From Akkermansia muciniphila (GTDB lineage: Bacteria; Verrucomicrobiota; Verrucomicrobiia; Limisphaerales; SXTU01), in assembly GCA_945872195.1 (NCBI GenBank), contig CAMBZO010000091.1, forward strand, positions 1 to 8,527: a DNA stretch of 8,527 bases, in the 5' to 3' direction. Position 1 is the first letter of the stretch. Each line of letters starts with the position of its first letter. A program made the translations under genes and the position numbers. Shown in pieces: positions 1-7,000 of this stretch. The notes below the pieces were generated by a model. The model did not search any database. It worked only from the letters and a program-made list of their open reading frames with translations, and was not told the origin of the DNA.

Positions 1-1
1 C

Positions 2-1108
2 GAGAAGCACCTGCCCGGCGTCGAGGTGCGACTGTGGCCGAGTAAGGTGGACAACGGCGTCGAGGAAATGCTCCTCGCGCGCTTCCCGAAGCTGCGCGTC
101 GTCAAAGGCCCGGAGGCGCTCAAGGCCGCGTTCGCTGAGTGCGATTTTCTGCTGCACGGCTCTGGGCCGTCGCTCGTCGCGCAGAACGATGTCGCGCGCT
201 GGGCGAAGGAAACCGGCAAGCCCTACGGCGTCTATGGAATCACGCTGCCGCTGCAAAGTTCCACCGCCACTTCGCCCGCGTCGGAGAAGAGCGTTGCGAC
301 GACCATCGCGGTGTTGAGCGGGGCGAGGTTCGCCTACTTCCGCGATTCGGCATCGCTGGAGCTGGCGAAGCAGCGCGGTTGCACCAGCCCGCTGATGGAG
401 TTCGGGCCGGACGGCGCGTTCGGCACGGACTTGCGCGATGACGCGAAGGCCACAGCGTTTCTCAAAGCGAACGGATTGGAGGCCGGCCAGTTCCTCTGCT
501 GCATTCCGCGCCTGCGCTTCACGCCTTACTGGAAAATTCCCAGCAAGAACGCGGCGTTCGACGAGAAGAAGCACGCGCGCAACGAGGCTTTGAAGGAGCA
601 GGACCACGCGCCGCATCGGCAGGCCATCATCGAAGTGCTGCGCCAGACGAAACTCAAGGTGCTCATCTGCCCCGAGGACCAAACGCAGATGGCCGTGGGC
701 AAGGAGCTGCTCTACGACCCGCTGCCCGCCGACGTGAAGCCGCGCGCGGTCTGGCGGCCCAATTACTGGCTCACCGGCGAGGCCATCTCGGTTTACACGC
801 GCAGCGCCGGGCTCTTCGGAAACGAGATGCACTCGCCCATCATGTGCGTGGGCAACGGCGTCCCGGCCATCGTTTGCCGCTGGGCCGAGCAGACCAGCAA
901 GGGCCTCATGTGGCGCGACATCGGCCTCGGCGACTGGCTCTTCGACTTCGACAAGGCAGAAGACCGCGCGCGGCTCGTCCCCGCCGTGCTCGCGATGGCC
1001 AAAGACCCCGCCGCCGCGAAGGCCAAAGCCGCGAAGGCGCGCGAGTTCGTGATGAACAAATTCACCGCGAGCATGGCCGTGGTGAGGAACCAGTTGCAGG
1101 TCGTGTAA
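2..1108 (+). CDS. Polysaccharide pyruvyl transferase family protein (5' end missing)
   Basis: Family members transfer a pyruvyl group from phosphoenolpyruvate to a sugar of a polysaccharide, giving a ketal-pyruvylated glycan; the actual acceptor here is unknown. The reading frame is open from base 2, with residues such as EKHLPGVEVRLWPS before the first possible GTG start at 26, so the gene begins outside the window and about 368 C-terminal residues are seen. Recognisable parts are a Rossmann-like segment with DFLLHGSGPSLVA (codons near 160-200), GKPYGVYGITLPL (near 217-255), and a C-terminal block GNEMHSPIMCVGNGVPAIV (near 820-875). That block fits the family's conserved His-containing loop (usually S-x-R-x-H), but with NEMH in place of RxH. 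The C-terminus is a Lys/Ala-rich helix. The next gene follows after 15 bases, so they are probably cotranscribed. The family call is fairly safe; the biochemical role is inference. Confidence 0.8.
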   Translation, partial: EKHLPGVEVRLWPSKVDNGVEEMLLARFPKLRVVKGPEALKAAFAECDFLLHGSGPSLVAQNDVARWAKETGKPYGVYGITLPLQSSTATSPASEKSVATTIAVLSGARFAYFRDSASLELAKQRGCTSPLMEFGPDGAFGTDLRDDAKATAFLKANGLEAGQFLCCIPRLRFTPYWKIPSKNAAFDEKKHARNEALKEQDHAPHRQAIIEVLRQTKLKVLICPEDQTQMAVGKELLYDPLPADVKPRAVWRPNYWLTGEAISVYTRSAGLFGNEMHSPIMCVGNGVPAIVCRWAEQTSKGLMWRDIGLGDWLFDFDKAEDRARLVPAVLAMAKDPAAAKAKAAKAREFVMNKFTASMAVVRNQLQVV

Positions 1109-1123
1109 GCAGTCGTTCGTCCG

Positions 1124-3082
1124 ATGTTTCTCCGTTGCTTCATCTTGCTCGCGGTTTGCACCCACGCAACGCTTGGGGCGAACCGTCGCGTCGAGGCCGA
1201 CCTGCTGGTCGTCGGCGGCAACGAAGCCGCCGTGGCCGCCGCCGTGCAGGCCGCGCGGCTCGGCGTGAAACGCGTCGTGCTCGTCAGCGACATCGCGATG
1301 CTCGGCGGGCAGTTCAGCGCCGAGGGCGTGGGCAACGTGGACGAGTGGACCACCACCAACGGCAAGCGCGCCCGCTTCCCGCGTTCGGGGATGTTTCTCG
1401 AAGTCGCGCGCGCCATTGAGGCCACCAACCTGCGCCTCTACGGCAAGGCCGAGCCGGCGAATTCCTTCTGCGCCTGGCTGACCATCGAGCCCCGTGAGGC
1501 CGCGCGCATCTTCGAGGAACTCGTCGCGCCGCAGGTTGCTTCGGGCCGGCTCCGCATCGAGCGCGGCTGGGAGCCGGTGAAGGTGGAACTCGCGGGCAAC
1601 CGCGTCGCGGGCGTGACTTTCGCCAAGGCGACCGAGCGCCTCGAAGTCCGCGCCCGCCTCACCATTGACGCGAGCGACTGGGGCGACGTCATCCAGCTCA
1701 GCGGCGCGAGGTGGAGCGCCGGGCCGGATGCGAAAGCGCGCTTTGGCGAACCCAGCGCACCCGAGCAAATCACCGAGGCCAACCGGCGCGAGATGAACCC
1801 GCTCACGTGGTGCGTCGTGGTGCGCGGCTCCGCGAGCGAGCGCATCATCCCCCAGCCGCCGGGCTTCGACCCGCGTCGTTACTTCGGTTGCAGCCGCGAG
1901 ACGCGCACGAACTTCACCGCCACCGGCTGGCCCAAAGGCGTGTTGTTCATGAACGTCCCGGCCTTTGCCGACACCACGCATCCCGCCGGACCTTACTCGC
2001 CGCCGGTGAACATCTACACCCACCGCCGTCTCGTGGACGCCGCGCACAACCAACTGCCGCCTGAGCGCGAGGCGTTGTTCTTCAACTGGCCGCCGCAGGA
2101 TTACCCGCTTGATGTCTGGCCCAAAGCCGTCGCCGAAGCGCTCGATGCCACGGAGCCGGGCGCTTCCAAGAAGAACCTCGTCGCGCTCACGCCCGCGCAG
2201 CGCCGCATTGTGTTCGAGGACGCTAAACGCCACTCCCTCGGTCTGTTGCATCACGTGCAAAAGCTGGAGCCGCGCTTCCGCAAGCTGGATCTGACGGATG
2301 AGTTCGGCACGCCCGACCGCCTCCCGCCCAAGCCCTACATCCGCGAAGGCCTGCGGCTCGAAGCGCTCACGATGCTCCGCGAGCAGGACCTCCGCACGCC
2401 GCACGCCGAGCCGCGCTGGGCGAAGCTCATGCCTGCCGACGCGGTGTTTGGCTTTCAGTTCAACATAGATTTTCACCCCACCCGCCGGCAGTTCCTCAAC
2501 GACGACCCTGCCGCGCCGTGGGCCACCATCCATACCGCCACGCGCAACTGGAGCACGCACACGGACCGCTCCATGTTCCCGTTGCGCGGCCTCGTGCCGG
2601 TGGAGCGCGACGGCCTGCTCGGCGCGGGCAAGAACATTGGCGTCAGCAGCGTCGTGCAATCCGCACTGCGACTCCACGGCCAGATGATGTTGTGTGGCCA
2701 GGCCAGCGCGACGGTCGCCTGGCTTTGTCTGCGCGACGGTTTGCAACCGCGTGAGCTTGCGGCGAACTCGCAGCGTGTCCGCGACGTGCAGCGCGCGCTC
2801 GTGCGCGGCAGCGGGGGCCCCGGCGTCTTGCTCTGGCCCTATCACGACCTGCCGCCGGAGCACGTGGCGTTTGAAGCCATCAACCTTCTCAGCATCGCGG
2901 GCGTGTGGAAGCCAGATGCGGACAGCATTTTCTTCCAGCCCGACCTTGAGTTCAGCGCCGATGAATGGAGCGCCTTGATCTCTCGCCTGCCTGATTCCGC
3001 AAGCTTGAAGCTGAAGGCTGCGGCAGTGCCAAAGACTCGCGCGGCAGCCGCTTTGTCTGCATGGTCTGCGCTCGGACGATAA
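1124..3082 (+). CDS. Exported FAD-dependent oxidoreductase with C-terminal SLH-like segment
   Basis: This 652-residue protein fits the FAD-dependent oxidoreductase group (FAD_oxidored type) common in Verrucomicrobiota and Planctomycetota, often annotated loosely as xanthan lyase-like; its substrate is unknown. Residues 1-19 form a short hydrophobic signal-like segment (FILLAVCTHATLGA); there is no twin-arginine motif and the LAVC near residue 12 is a poor lipobox. Residues 26-47 make a beta-alpha-beta dinucleotide fold with VVGGNEAAVAAAVQAARLG, a variant of GxGxxG. LTIDASDWGDVIQLSGA (179-195) matches the second FAD-contact strand. A late block with FPLRGLVPVERDGLLGAGKN, then LHGQMMLCGQASATVAWL, matches the C-terminal FAD-binding motif and its GQA helix. 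Residues 573-622 resemble one SLH repeat (see findings). No Shine-Dalgarno is visible before the ATG. It follows the pyruvyl transferase after 15 bases. Export without Tat is odd for a flavoprotein, which may be loaded with FAD outside the cytoplasm. Confidence 0.88.
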   Translation: MFLRCFILLAVCTHATLGANRRVEADLLVVGGNEAAVAAAVQAARLGVKRVVLVSDIAMLGGQFSAEGVGNVDEWTTTNGKRARFPRSGMFLEVARAIEATNLRLYGKAEPANSFCAWLTIEPREAARIFEELVAPQVASGRLRIERGWEPVKVELAGNRVAGVTFAKATERLEVRARLTIDASDWGDVIQLSGARWSAGPDAKARFGEPSAPEQITEANRREMNPLTWCVVVRGSASERIIPQPPGFDPRRYFGCSRETRTNFTATGWPKGVLFMNVPAFADTTHPAGPYSPPVNIYTHRRLVDAAHNQLPPEREALFFNWPPQDYPLDVWPKAVAEALDATEPGASKKNLVALTPAQRRIVFEDAKRHSLGLLHHVQKLEPRFRKLDLTDEFGTPDRLPPKPYIREGLRLEALTMLREQDLRTPHAEPRWAKLMPADAVFGFQFNIDFHPTRRQFLNDDPAAPWATIHTATRNWSTHTDRSMFPLRGLVPVERDGLLGAGKNIGVSSVVQSALRLHGQMMLCGQASATVAWLCLRDGLQPRELAANSQRVRDVQRALVRGSGGPGVLLWPYHDLPPEHVAFEAINLLSIAGVWKPDADSIFFQPDLEFSADEWSALISRLPDSASLKLKAAAVPKTRAAAALSAWSALGR

Positions 3083-3096
3083 GCATTCACCCACGT

Positions 3097-3828
3097 ATGA
3101 ATCCACCGCTCACCAACCAAACCGCCCTCGTCACCGGCGGCGCGAAGGGCTACGGCGCAGGCATCGCGCAGCGGCTCCGCGAGGCAGGCGCCTGCGTCTG
3201 GATTACCGGTCGTGACGAAGCCGCGTTGCAAGCCACCGCCGCTCGGCTCGGCGTGGACTGGCTGAAGGCTGACGTGACTTCGCCGGCCGATTGGGATTGC
3301 GTGGTGAAAACGGTTCTCGATGCGACCGGCCGGTTCGATGTGCTGGTGAACAACGCTGGTGGCGGGGTCAGAATCTCACCCGTTGCCGAACAGACAGACG
3401 AGAGTATCGCGGCTAGCGTCGCGCTGAATCTTCTTGGACCGCTCTACGGTCTCCGCCGCGTCGCGCCGGTGATGCAGGCTCAGGGCAGCGGCACCATCAT
3501 CAACATCTCCAGCGTCTGCGCCCGGCACGCGTGGCCCGGCTGGGGAGTTTACTCGGCGGCCAAAGCGGGCCTCGACCAGTCTGCCAAATCCCTTGCGCTC
3601 GAACTCCGTCCCCATGGTGTGCGTGTGACCACGCTCATCGTGTCCTGGGGCGACACCGAGTTCACGGACGCCGCCGGGCTTGCGCCGCGCGATGCGGCCA
3701 CGCTCGCGCGTTGCACCAAGCCCACCGAGCTGGGCGACCACGTCGTCCACATCGCCGCGCTGCCCGCGCATCTCTGCCTGCAAGAAACCGTGCTCGTCCC
3801 GCTCGTGCAGGAAATCTCTCCGCTGTAG
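3097..3828 (+). CDS. Short-chain dehydrogenase/reductase (SDR family)
   Basis: This is a classical SDR of 243 residues, the usual length, acting in the cytosol as an NAD(P)-dependent oxidoreductase of an unknown alcohol or carbonyl substrate. Cofactor motif TGGAKGYG lies at 13-20, NNAG at 85-88, an active-site Asn at 111, Ser at 138-139 (ISSVCARHAW), and the YSAAK catalytic Tyr152-Lys156. TGR at 37-39 places an Arg after the second strand, which favours NADP(H). An ATG at 3061 is also in frame but would overlap the FAD gene by 22 bases and add 12 residues unlike an SDR N-terminus; ATG 3097, 14 bases after that gene's stop, puts the first strand where SDRs have it. No Shine-Dalgarno is evident at either. 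The order suggests cotranscription with the FAD gene and possibly a linked sugar-oxidation step, which is inference. Confidence 0.92.
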   Translation: MNPPLTNQTALVTGGAKGYGAGIAQRLREAGACVWITGRDEAALQATAARLGVDWLKADVTSPADWDCVVKTVLDATGRFDVLVNNAGGGVRISPVAEQTDESIAASVALNLLGPLYGLRRVAPVMQAQGSGTIINISSVCARHAWPGWGVYSAAKAGLDQSAKSLALELRPHGVRVTTLIVSWGDTEFTDAAGLAPRDAATLARCTKPTELGDHVVHIAALPAHLCLQETVLVPLVQEISPL

Positions 3829-3835
3829 GCGCGCC

Positions 3836-3916
3836 ATGAACTCCAAATCCAAATTTGCTTTGCTCGGCCAACTCTCCGCCCCCGCTCCGTCGGGCGCGCT
3901 CGTCTTCGCAAACTGA
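3836..3916 (+). CDS. Doubtful 26-residue ORF between the SDR gene and cysN
   Basis: An ATG seven bases after the SDR stop opens a 26-codon frame with a TGA at 3914-3916, eleven bases before the cysN ATG, so it fills the gap almost exactly. The peptide begins MNSKSKFALLGQLSAP and has a basic start followed by a mildly hydrophobic stretch. I do not recognise it, and no clear Shine-Dalgarno precedes it. It has no cysteine or methionine run of the kind used by sulfur-sensing leader peptides and does not look like the C-terminus of CysD. It could be a small protein, a translational coupler for cysN, or chance; the fit between its neighbours is the only argument for it. Confidence 0.2.
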   Translation: MNSKSKFALLGQLSAPAPSGALVFAN

Positions 3917-3927
3917 AGCCCCACTCC

Positions 3928-5244
3928 ATGCCCCACACCCATCCTATCGAACTCCTCCGCTTCAACACCTGCGGCTCCGTGGACGACGGCAAGTCCACGC
4001 TCATCGGCCGGCTGCTCTACGACTCCAAGTCCATCATGGAAGACCAGATGGAGGCGCTCGAGCGTTCGGCAGACATCACCGGCGGCGGGCAGGTGAACCT
4101 CGCTAATCTCACCGACGGCCTGCGTGCCGAGCGCGAGCAGGGCATCACGATTGACGTGGCCTACCGCTACTTCGCCACGCCCAAGCGCAAGTTCATCGTC
4201 GCGGACACGCCCGGGCACGTGCAATACACGCGCAACATGGTCACGGGCGCGAGCACCGCGAACCTCTCCATCGTCCTCGTGGACGCGCGGCTCGGCGTCA
4301 TCGAGCAGACGCGGCGGCACACTTACCTCGCGGCGTTGCTCGGCATTCCGCACCTCGTCATCGCGGTGAACAAGATGGACCTCGTGGACTGGAGCGAGGC
4401 GCGCTTCACCGAGATTCGCGACGAAATCGAGGGCTTCCTGCCCAAGCTCGACACGTTCAAGGACGTGAAGTTCATCCCCCTCAGTGCGCTGAACGGTGAC
4501 AACGTCGTCGAGCCGTCGAAGCACACGCCGTGGTATGGCGGCCCTTCGTTGCTCGCGCATCTGGAGACGGTCCACATCGCGAGCGACTGGAGCCTCACCG
4601 GCCTGCGTTTCCCCGTGCAGTGGGTGAACCGCCCGAACAATCCGACCGACAAAACCCTGCACGACTTCCGCGGCCTCAGCGGGCAACTCGCCGGCGGCAT
4701 CGTGAAGGTCGGGCAGAAGGTGATGGTCCTGCCCAGCGGCACGAAGAGCACCGTGAAGGAAATCTGGACCTACGACGGCCCGCTGGCAGAGGCGTTCTGC
4801 CCGCAGTCGGTCACGCTGGTGCTGGAGCACGACCTGGACGTGAGCCGGGGCGACATGCTCATCGGCCTGGACCATCTGCCGGGGATGGCCAGCGAGCTGA
4901 CTGGACGCGTCTGCTGGATGAACTCGCGCCCGCTCCAGGGCGGCAAGAAATACTTCCTCAAGCACGCGACGCAGACCGTGCAGGCCGTGATCACGCACCT
5001 CGACAGCCGCATCAACATCCAGACCTTCGACCCCGAGCCGGAGCCGGCGGAGCTGGGGTTGAATGACATCGGCGAAGTCCGCCTCCGCACCGCGAAGCCG
5101 CTCGTGTTCGATGCCTACAGCAGCAACCGCCTGACCGGTTCGTTCATCCTCATCGAACAGGGCACGAACGCGACCGTCGCCGCGGGCATGCTGTATCCGC
5201 CCACCGAGTTGGTGAAGCCGGAGTATAACGACTTCGCGATTTGA
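3928..5244 (+). CDS. cysN: Sulfate adenylyltransferase subunit 1 (GTPase subunit)
   Basis: CysN couples GTP hydrolysis to the adenylation of sulfate with ATP, giving adenosine 5'-phosphosulfate, in the cytosolic CysD-CysN complex; this is the first step of assimilation or of sulfate donor synthesis. The GTPase domain is complete: P-loop GSVDDGKST (16-24), switch region GITIDVAYRYF (72-82), DTPGH (93-97), NKMD (148-151) and SAL (186-188). The EF-Tu-like beta-barrel domains follow to the end at 438 residues, so there is no fused CysC (APS kinase) domain. The N-terminus before the P-loop is shorter than in Escherichia coli CysN, and the upstream frame is open back to the SDR stop but has no ATG, GTG or TTG. 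No Shine-Dalgarno is seen. CysD, normally adjacent and upstream, is absent; the SDR gene sits there instead. It converges on the exosortase gene with two bases between stop codons. Confidence 0.96.
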   Translation: MPHTHPIELLRFNTCGSVDDGKSTLIGRLLYDSKSIMEDQMEALERSADITGGGQVNLANLTDGLRAEREQGITIDVAYRYFATPKRKFIVADTPGHVQYTRNMVTGASTANLSIVLVDARLGVIEQTRRHTYLAALLGIPHLVIAVNKMDLVDWSEARFTEIRDEIEGFLPKLDTFKDVKFIPLSALNGDNVVEPSKHTPWYGGPSLLAHLETVHIASDWSLTGLRFPVQWVNRPNNPTDKTLHDFRGLSGQLAGGIVKVGQKVMVLPSGTKSTVKEIWTYDGPLAEAFCPQSVTLVLEHDLDVSRGDMLIGLDHLPGMASELTGRVCWMNSRPLQGGKKYFLKHATQTVQAVITHLDSRINIQTFDPEPEPAELGLNDIGEVRLRTAKPLVFDAYSSNRLTGSFILIEQGTNATVAAGMLYPPTELVKPEYNDFAI

Positions 5245-5246
5245 AG

Positions 5247-6938
5247 TTAGCGCGGTGCTGGGGAGCGTTGAAACTCCGGCACCGCCTCGGCCACAAATTC
5301 CTTCACGCGCGCGAAGGTCTGGTCCTCCTCGCCGGGCAGGCATTGCGCGAAGCAGGCGACGTAGGCCCAGCGTTGCAGGGTGCCGGTCTTCAACAGCTCC
5401 TCCGCCATCCAGCGCAGCCGCTGGGAGCGGTGCGCCGTGAGCGCGCCGTCGGCCACGAACCAATACACGTAGATCGCGCGCACGGGGACGCGCTGGCCGC
5501 TCTCCGTGGTGAAGACTTTGCTGGCCGTCAGTTTGAGCGCGGGGATTTTGTGCGGCTGCGGTCCCGCGACGGGCAGGCGCACTTCCTCGGTCTGCTCGAT
5601 GAGCCAGCCCTGACCGGTGAGGCAGTATTGCGGCTGGTGGATGCTCGTGCGGTCGCGGCCCATCAGCACGACTTGCAGCAGGAGCGGCGCGCCGTTGGTC
5701 GCGGTGTAGAGCCGCTTGCCGATGGAGGTGTCAGCGGGGAGCGCGCTTAACTCCACTTCCGCCGCTGGCACTTCCTGCGAGGTCATCCCGGCGACTTGCT
5801 CCGGCAGTGGAATGCGCCACCGCGGGGAACCGGCCTGTGGCTCAGCCAGCACGCCGGGGCGACCGAGGGTTTGCCGCGTCTGGAGTTGGTAAATCGCGCC
5901 GCCAGCCAAGGCCATGAGGAGCAGCGCGGCGATGAGCGCTGGGCCAACCAGCGGCGGGGTCGGCTGGCTGACCGGCCGCTCGGCCCTACCGAGGGTCACG
6001 GGCGGGGCTGCTTTCTCCCGCATCAGCCAGCCCGCCAGAAACATTAACCCGATAGCCACGGCGAAGGTGACGTAGCCAAGATTCGTCTCCGCCGCTGCGC
6101 CGGCTTTGTGACCGAAGGCTTCGGCAAGGATGATGACCGTCGTGATGCGCGCCACGTTGCCCGCCACGGCCAACGGCGCGGCCAGCGCCATCATCACCGC
6201 CCGCTTCCACGGCGCGCGGAACGCGACGTAGCCGTAGATCGTCGTCACCGCCAGCAGCGAGGTGAGGCTGCGGATGCCGCTGCACGCGGGGGCGACGTCG
6301 TAGTTGAAGGTGCGCGCGGTGTTGAAGATGGCCGTGCCATCGCGCAGCACGTCGAGGCCGAGGAGGTTGTGGCCGATGCCCACGGAGAGCTGCGTCACAA
6401 GCAGGCGCAGTTGGAACAAGAGCCCTTCGCCCAACGCCTCCAGCGGCACGCAGAAGCCCAGCAGCAGGAATGGGAAGAACGTTTTCCGCAACCAGCCCGG
6501 CCCCCACACGAGGCCGACGAGGCACCAAACCCCGCCCGCCAGCGCCACCATCGAGACGCGCGGCTGTTGCACTGTGAAGGCGAGGACGTGCAGCACGAGG
6601 GCGAGCGCCACGCCGGCCAGCGCGGGCAGCCAACGCCGGGTGGGTGTGGCGAGCAGTTCGTTGCGTCGCAGCCAGAGCAAAATCAGCACGACGACCGGCA
6701 CGAGCTTGCCGTGTTCCGCCTCCAGCGCCTCCGCGCTCCACGCGCCCCACATCCACGCGAAGAGCGAGGGTTGGTCGGTGAAGTTGAACGAGCAGTGGCC
6801 GAGGAAGTGGAACAGCCCCGCCCACGCGCCGAGCAGGGTGAAGAACAGCGGCTTGTCCGGCAGCCACGCCCAGAAGGCGCGGAACTCCACGAGGAATTCC
6901 TCGGCGAGCGTCGGCGCGGGTTGGGTTGGTTCAGCCAT
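5247..6938 (-). CDS. Exosortase with fused EpsI-type C-terminal domain
   Basis: Exosortases are inner-membrane cysteine transpeptidase-like enzymes that process C-terminal sorting signals (PEP-CTERM and relatives) of exported proteins; no substrate is seen in this window. The 563-residue protein has about eight membrane segments between residues 31 and 305. The active-site cysteine is in VAPACSGIRS (Cys219) and the arginine in GNVARI (Arg264). The expected histidine, which in the families I recall lies about 20 residues further on, is Glu284 here; His277 (FGHKAG) is nearby. A membrane helix at about 333-350 leads to an EpsI domain (about 360-555) with its marker HQPQYCLTGQGW (434-445), as in the exosortase-EpsI fusions of Verrucomicrobiota. 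ATG 6938 is preferred; an in-frame ATG at 7043 would overlap the TPR gene and add 35 residues unlike a membrane-protein start. There is no clear Shine-Dalgarno. It is 62 bases downstream of the TPR gene. Confidence 0.9.
   Translation of the reverse strand: MAEPTQPAPTLAEEFLVEFRAFWAWLPDKPLFFTLLGAWAGLFHFLGHCSFNFTDQPSLFAWMWGAWSAEALEAEHGKLVPVVVLILLWLRRNELLATPTRRWLPALAGVALALVLHVLAFTVQQPRVSMVALAGGVWCLVGLVWGPGWLRKTFFPFLLLGFCVPLEALGEGLLFQLRLLVTQLSVGIGHNLLGLDVLRDGTAIFNTARTFNYDVAPACSGIRSLTSLLAVTTIYGYVAFRAPWKRAVMMALAAPLAVAGNVARITTVIILAEAFGHKAGAAAETNLGYVTFAVAIGLMFLAGWLMREKAAPPVTLGRAERPVSQPTPPLVGPALIAALLLMALAGGAIYQLQTRQTLGRPGVLAEPQAGSPRWRIPLPEQVAGMTSQEVPAAEVELSALPADTSIGKRLYTATNGAPLLLQVVLMGRDRTSIHQPQYCLTGQGWLIEQTEEVRLPVAGPQPHKIPALKLTASKVFTTESGQRVPVRAIYVYWFVADGALTAHRSQRLRWMAEELLKTGTLQRWAYVACFAQCLPGEEDQTFARVKEFVAEAVPEFQRSPAPR
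5252..5285. terminator. Possible GC-rich hairpin at the cysN/exosortase convergent junction
   Basis: Eight bases after the cysN stop, GCGGTGC (5252-5258) is perfectly complementary to GCACCGC (5279-5285), and inside it GGAG (5262-5265) can pair with CTCC (5274-5277) around an eight-base loop. It lies within the last codons of the exosortase gene and could stop transcription from either side. Neither strand has a T-run after it, so a classical intrinsic terminator is not supported; it may be coincidence within coding sequence. Confidence 0.25.
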
Positions 6939-7000
6939 GCGAGCGTAGTCTAGCCAGGTGGCGTGGAAGGCCAAGCCCGCGATGGAGTGCCGGGGTGGAT

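Noticed and set aside
26..28. GTG at 26 as the start of the pyruvyl transferase gene.
   Set aside because: The frame is open to the left edge and the residues before it continue a plausible family sequence, so this GTG is internal.
1154..1165. LAVC near residue 12 of the FAD oxidoreductase as a lipoprotein cleavage site.
   Set aside because: A Val at -1 does not fit the lipobox, which needs Gly, Ala or Ser there, and the stretch before it is very short.
3376..5463. A 695-codon open frame on the minus strand covering cysN and part of the SDR gene.
   Set aside because: It lies opposite two well-recognised genes with complete motifs. Its product is Arg-, His-, Glu- and Asp-rich with no domain, the usual effect of GC-rich codon bias on the opposite strand.
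6108..6953. A 281-codon open frame on the plus strand opposite the exosortase gene.
   Set aside because: The product is low-complexity Arg/Glu/Gln-rich and overlaps the motif-bearing part of the exosortase; it is an antisense shadow.
6947..6974. Minus-strand TTGGCC and TAGACT, 16 bases apart, as a promoter for the exosortase gene.
   Set aside because: Each box matches the consensus at only four of six bases, and the second is eight bases from the ATG, which would make the transcript leaderless. Such matches are common by chance.
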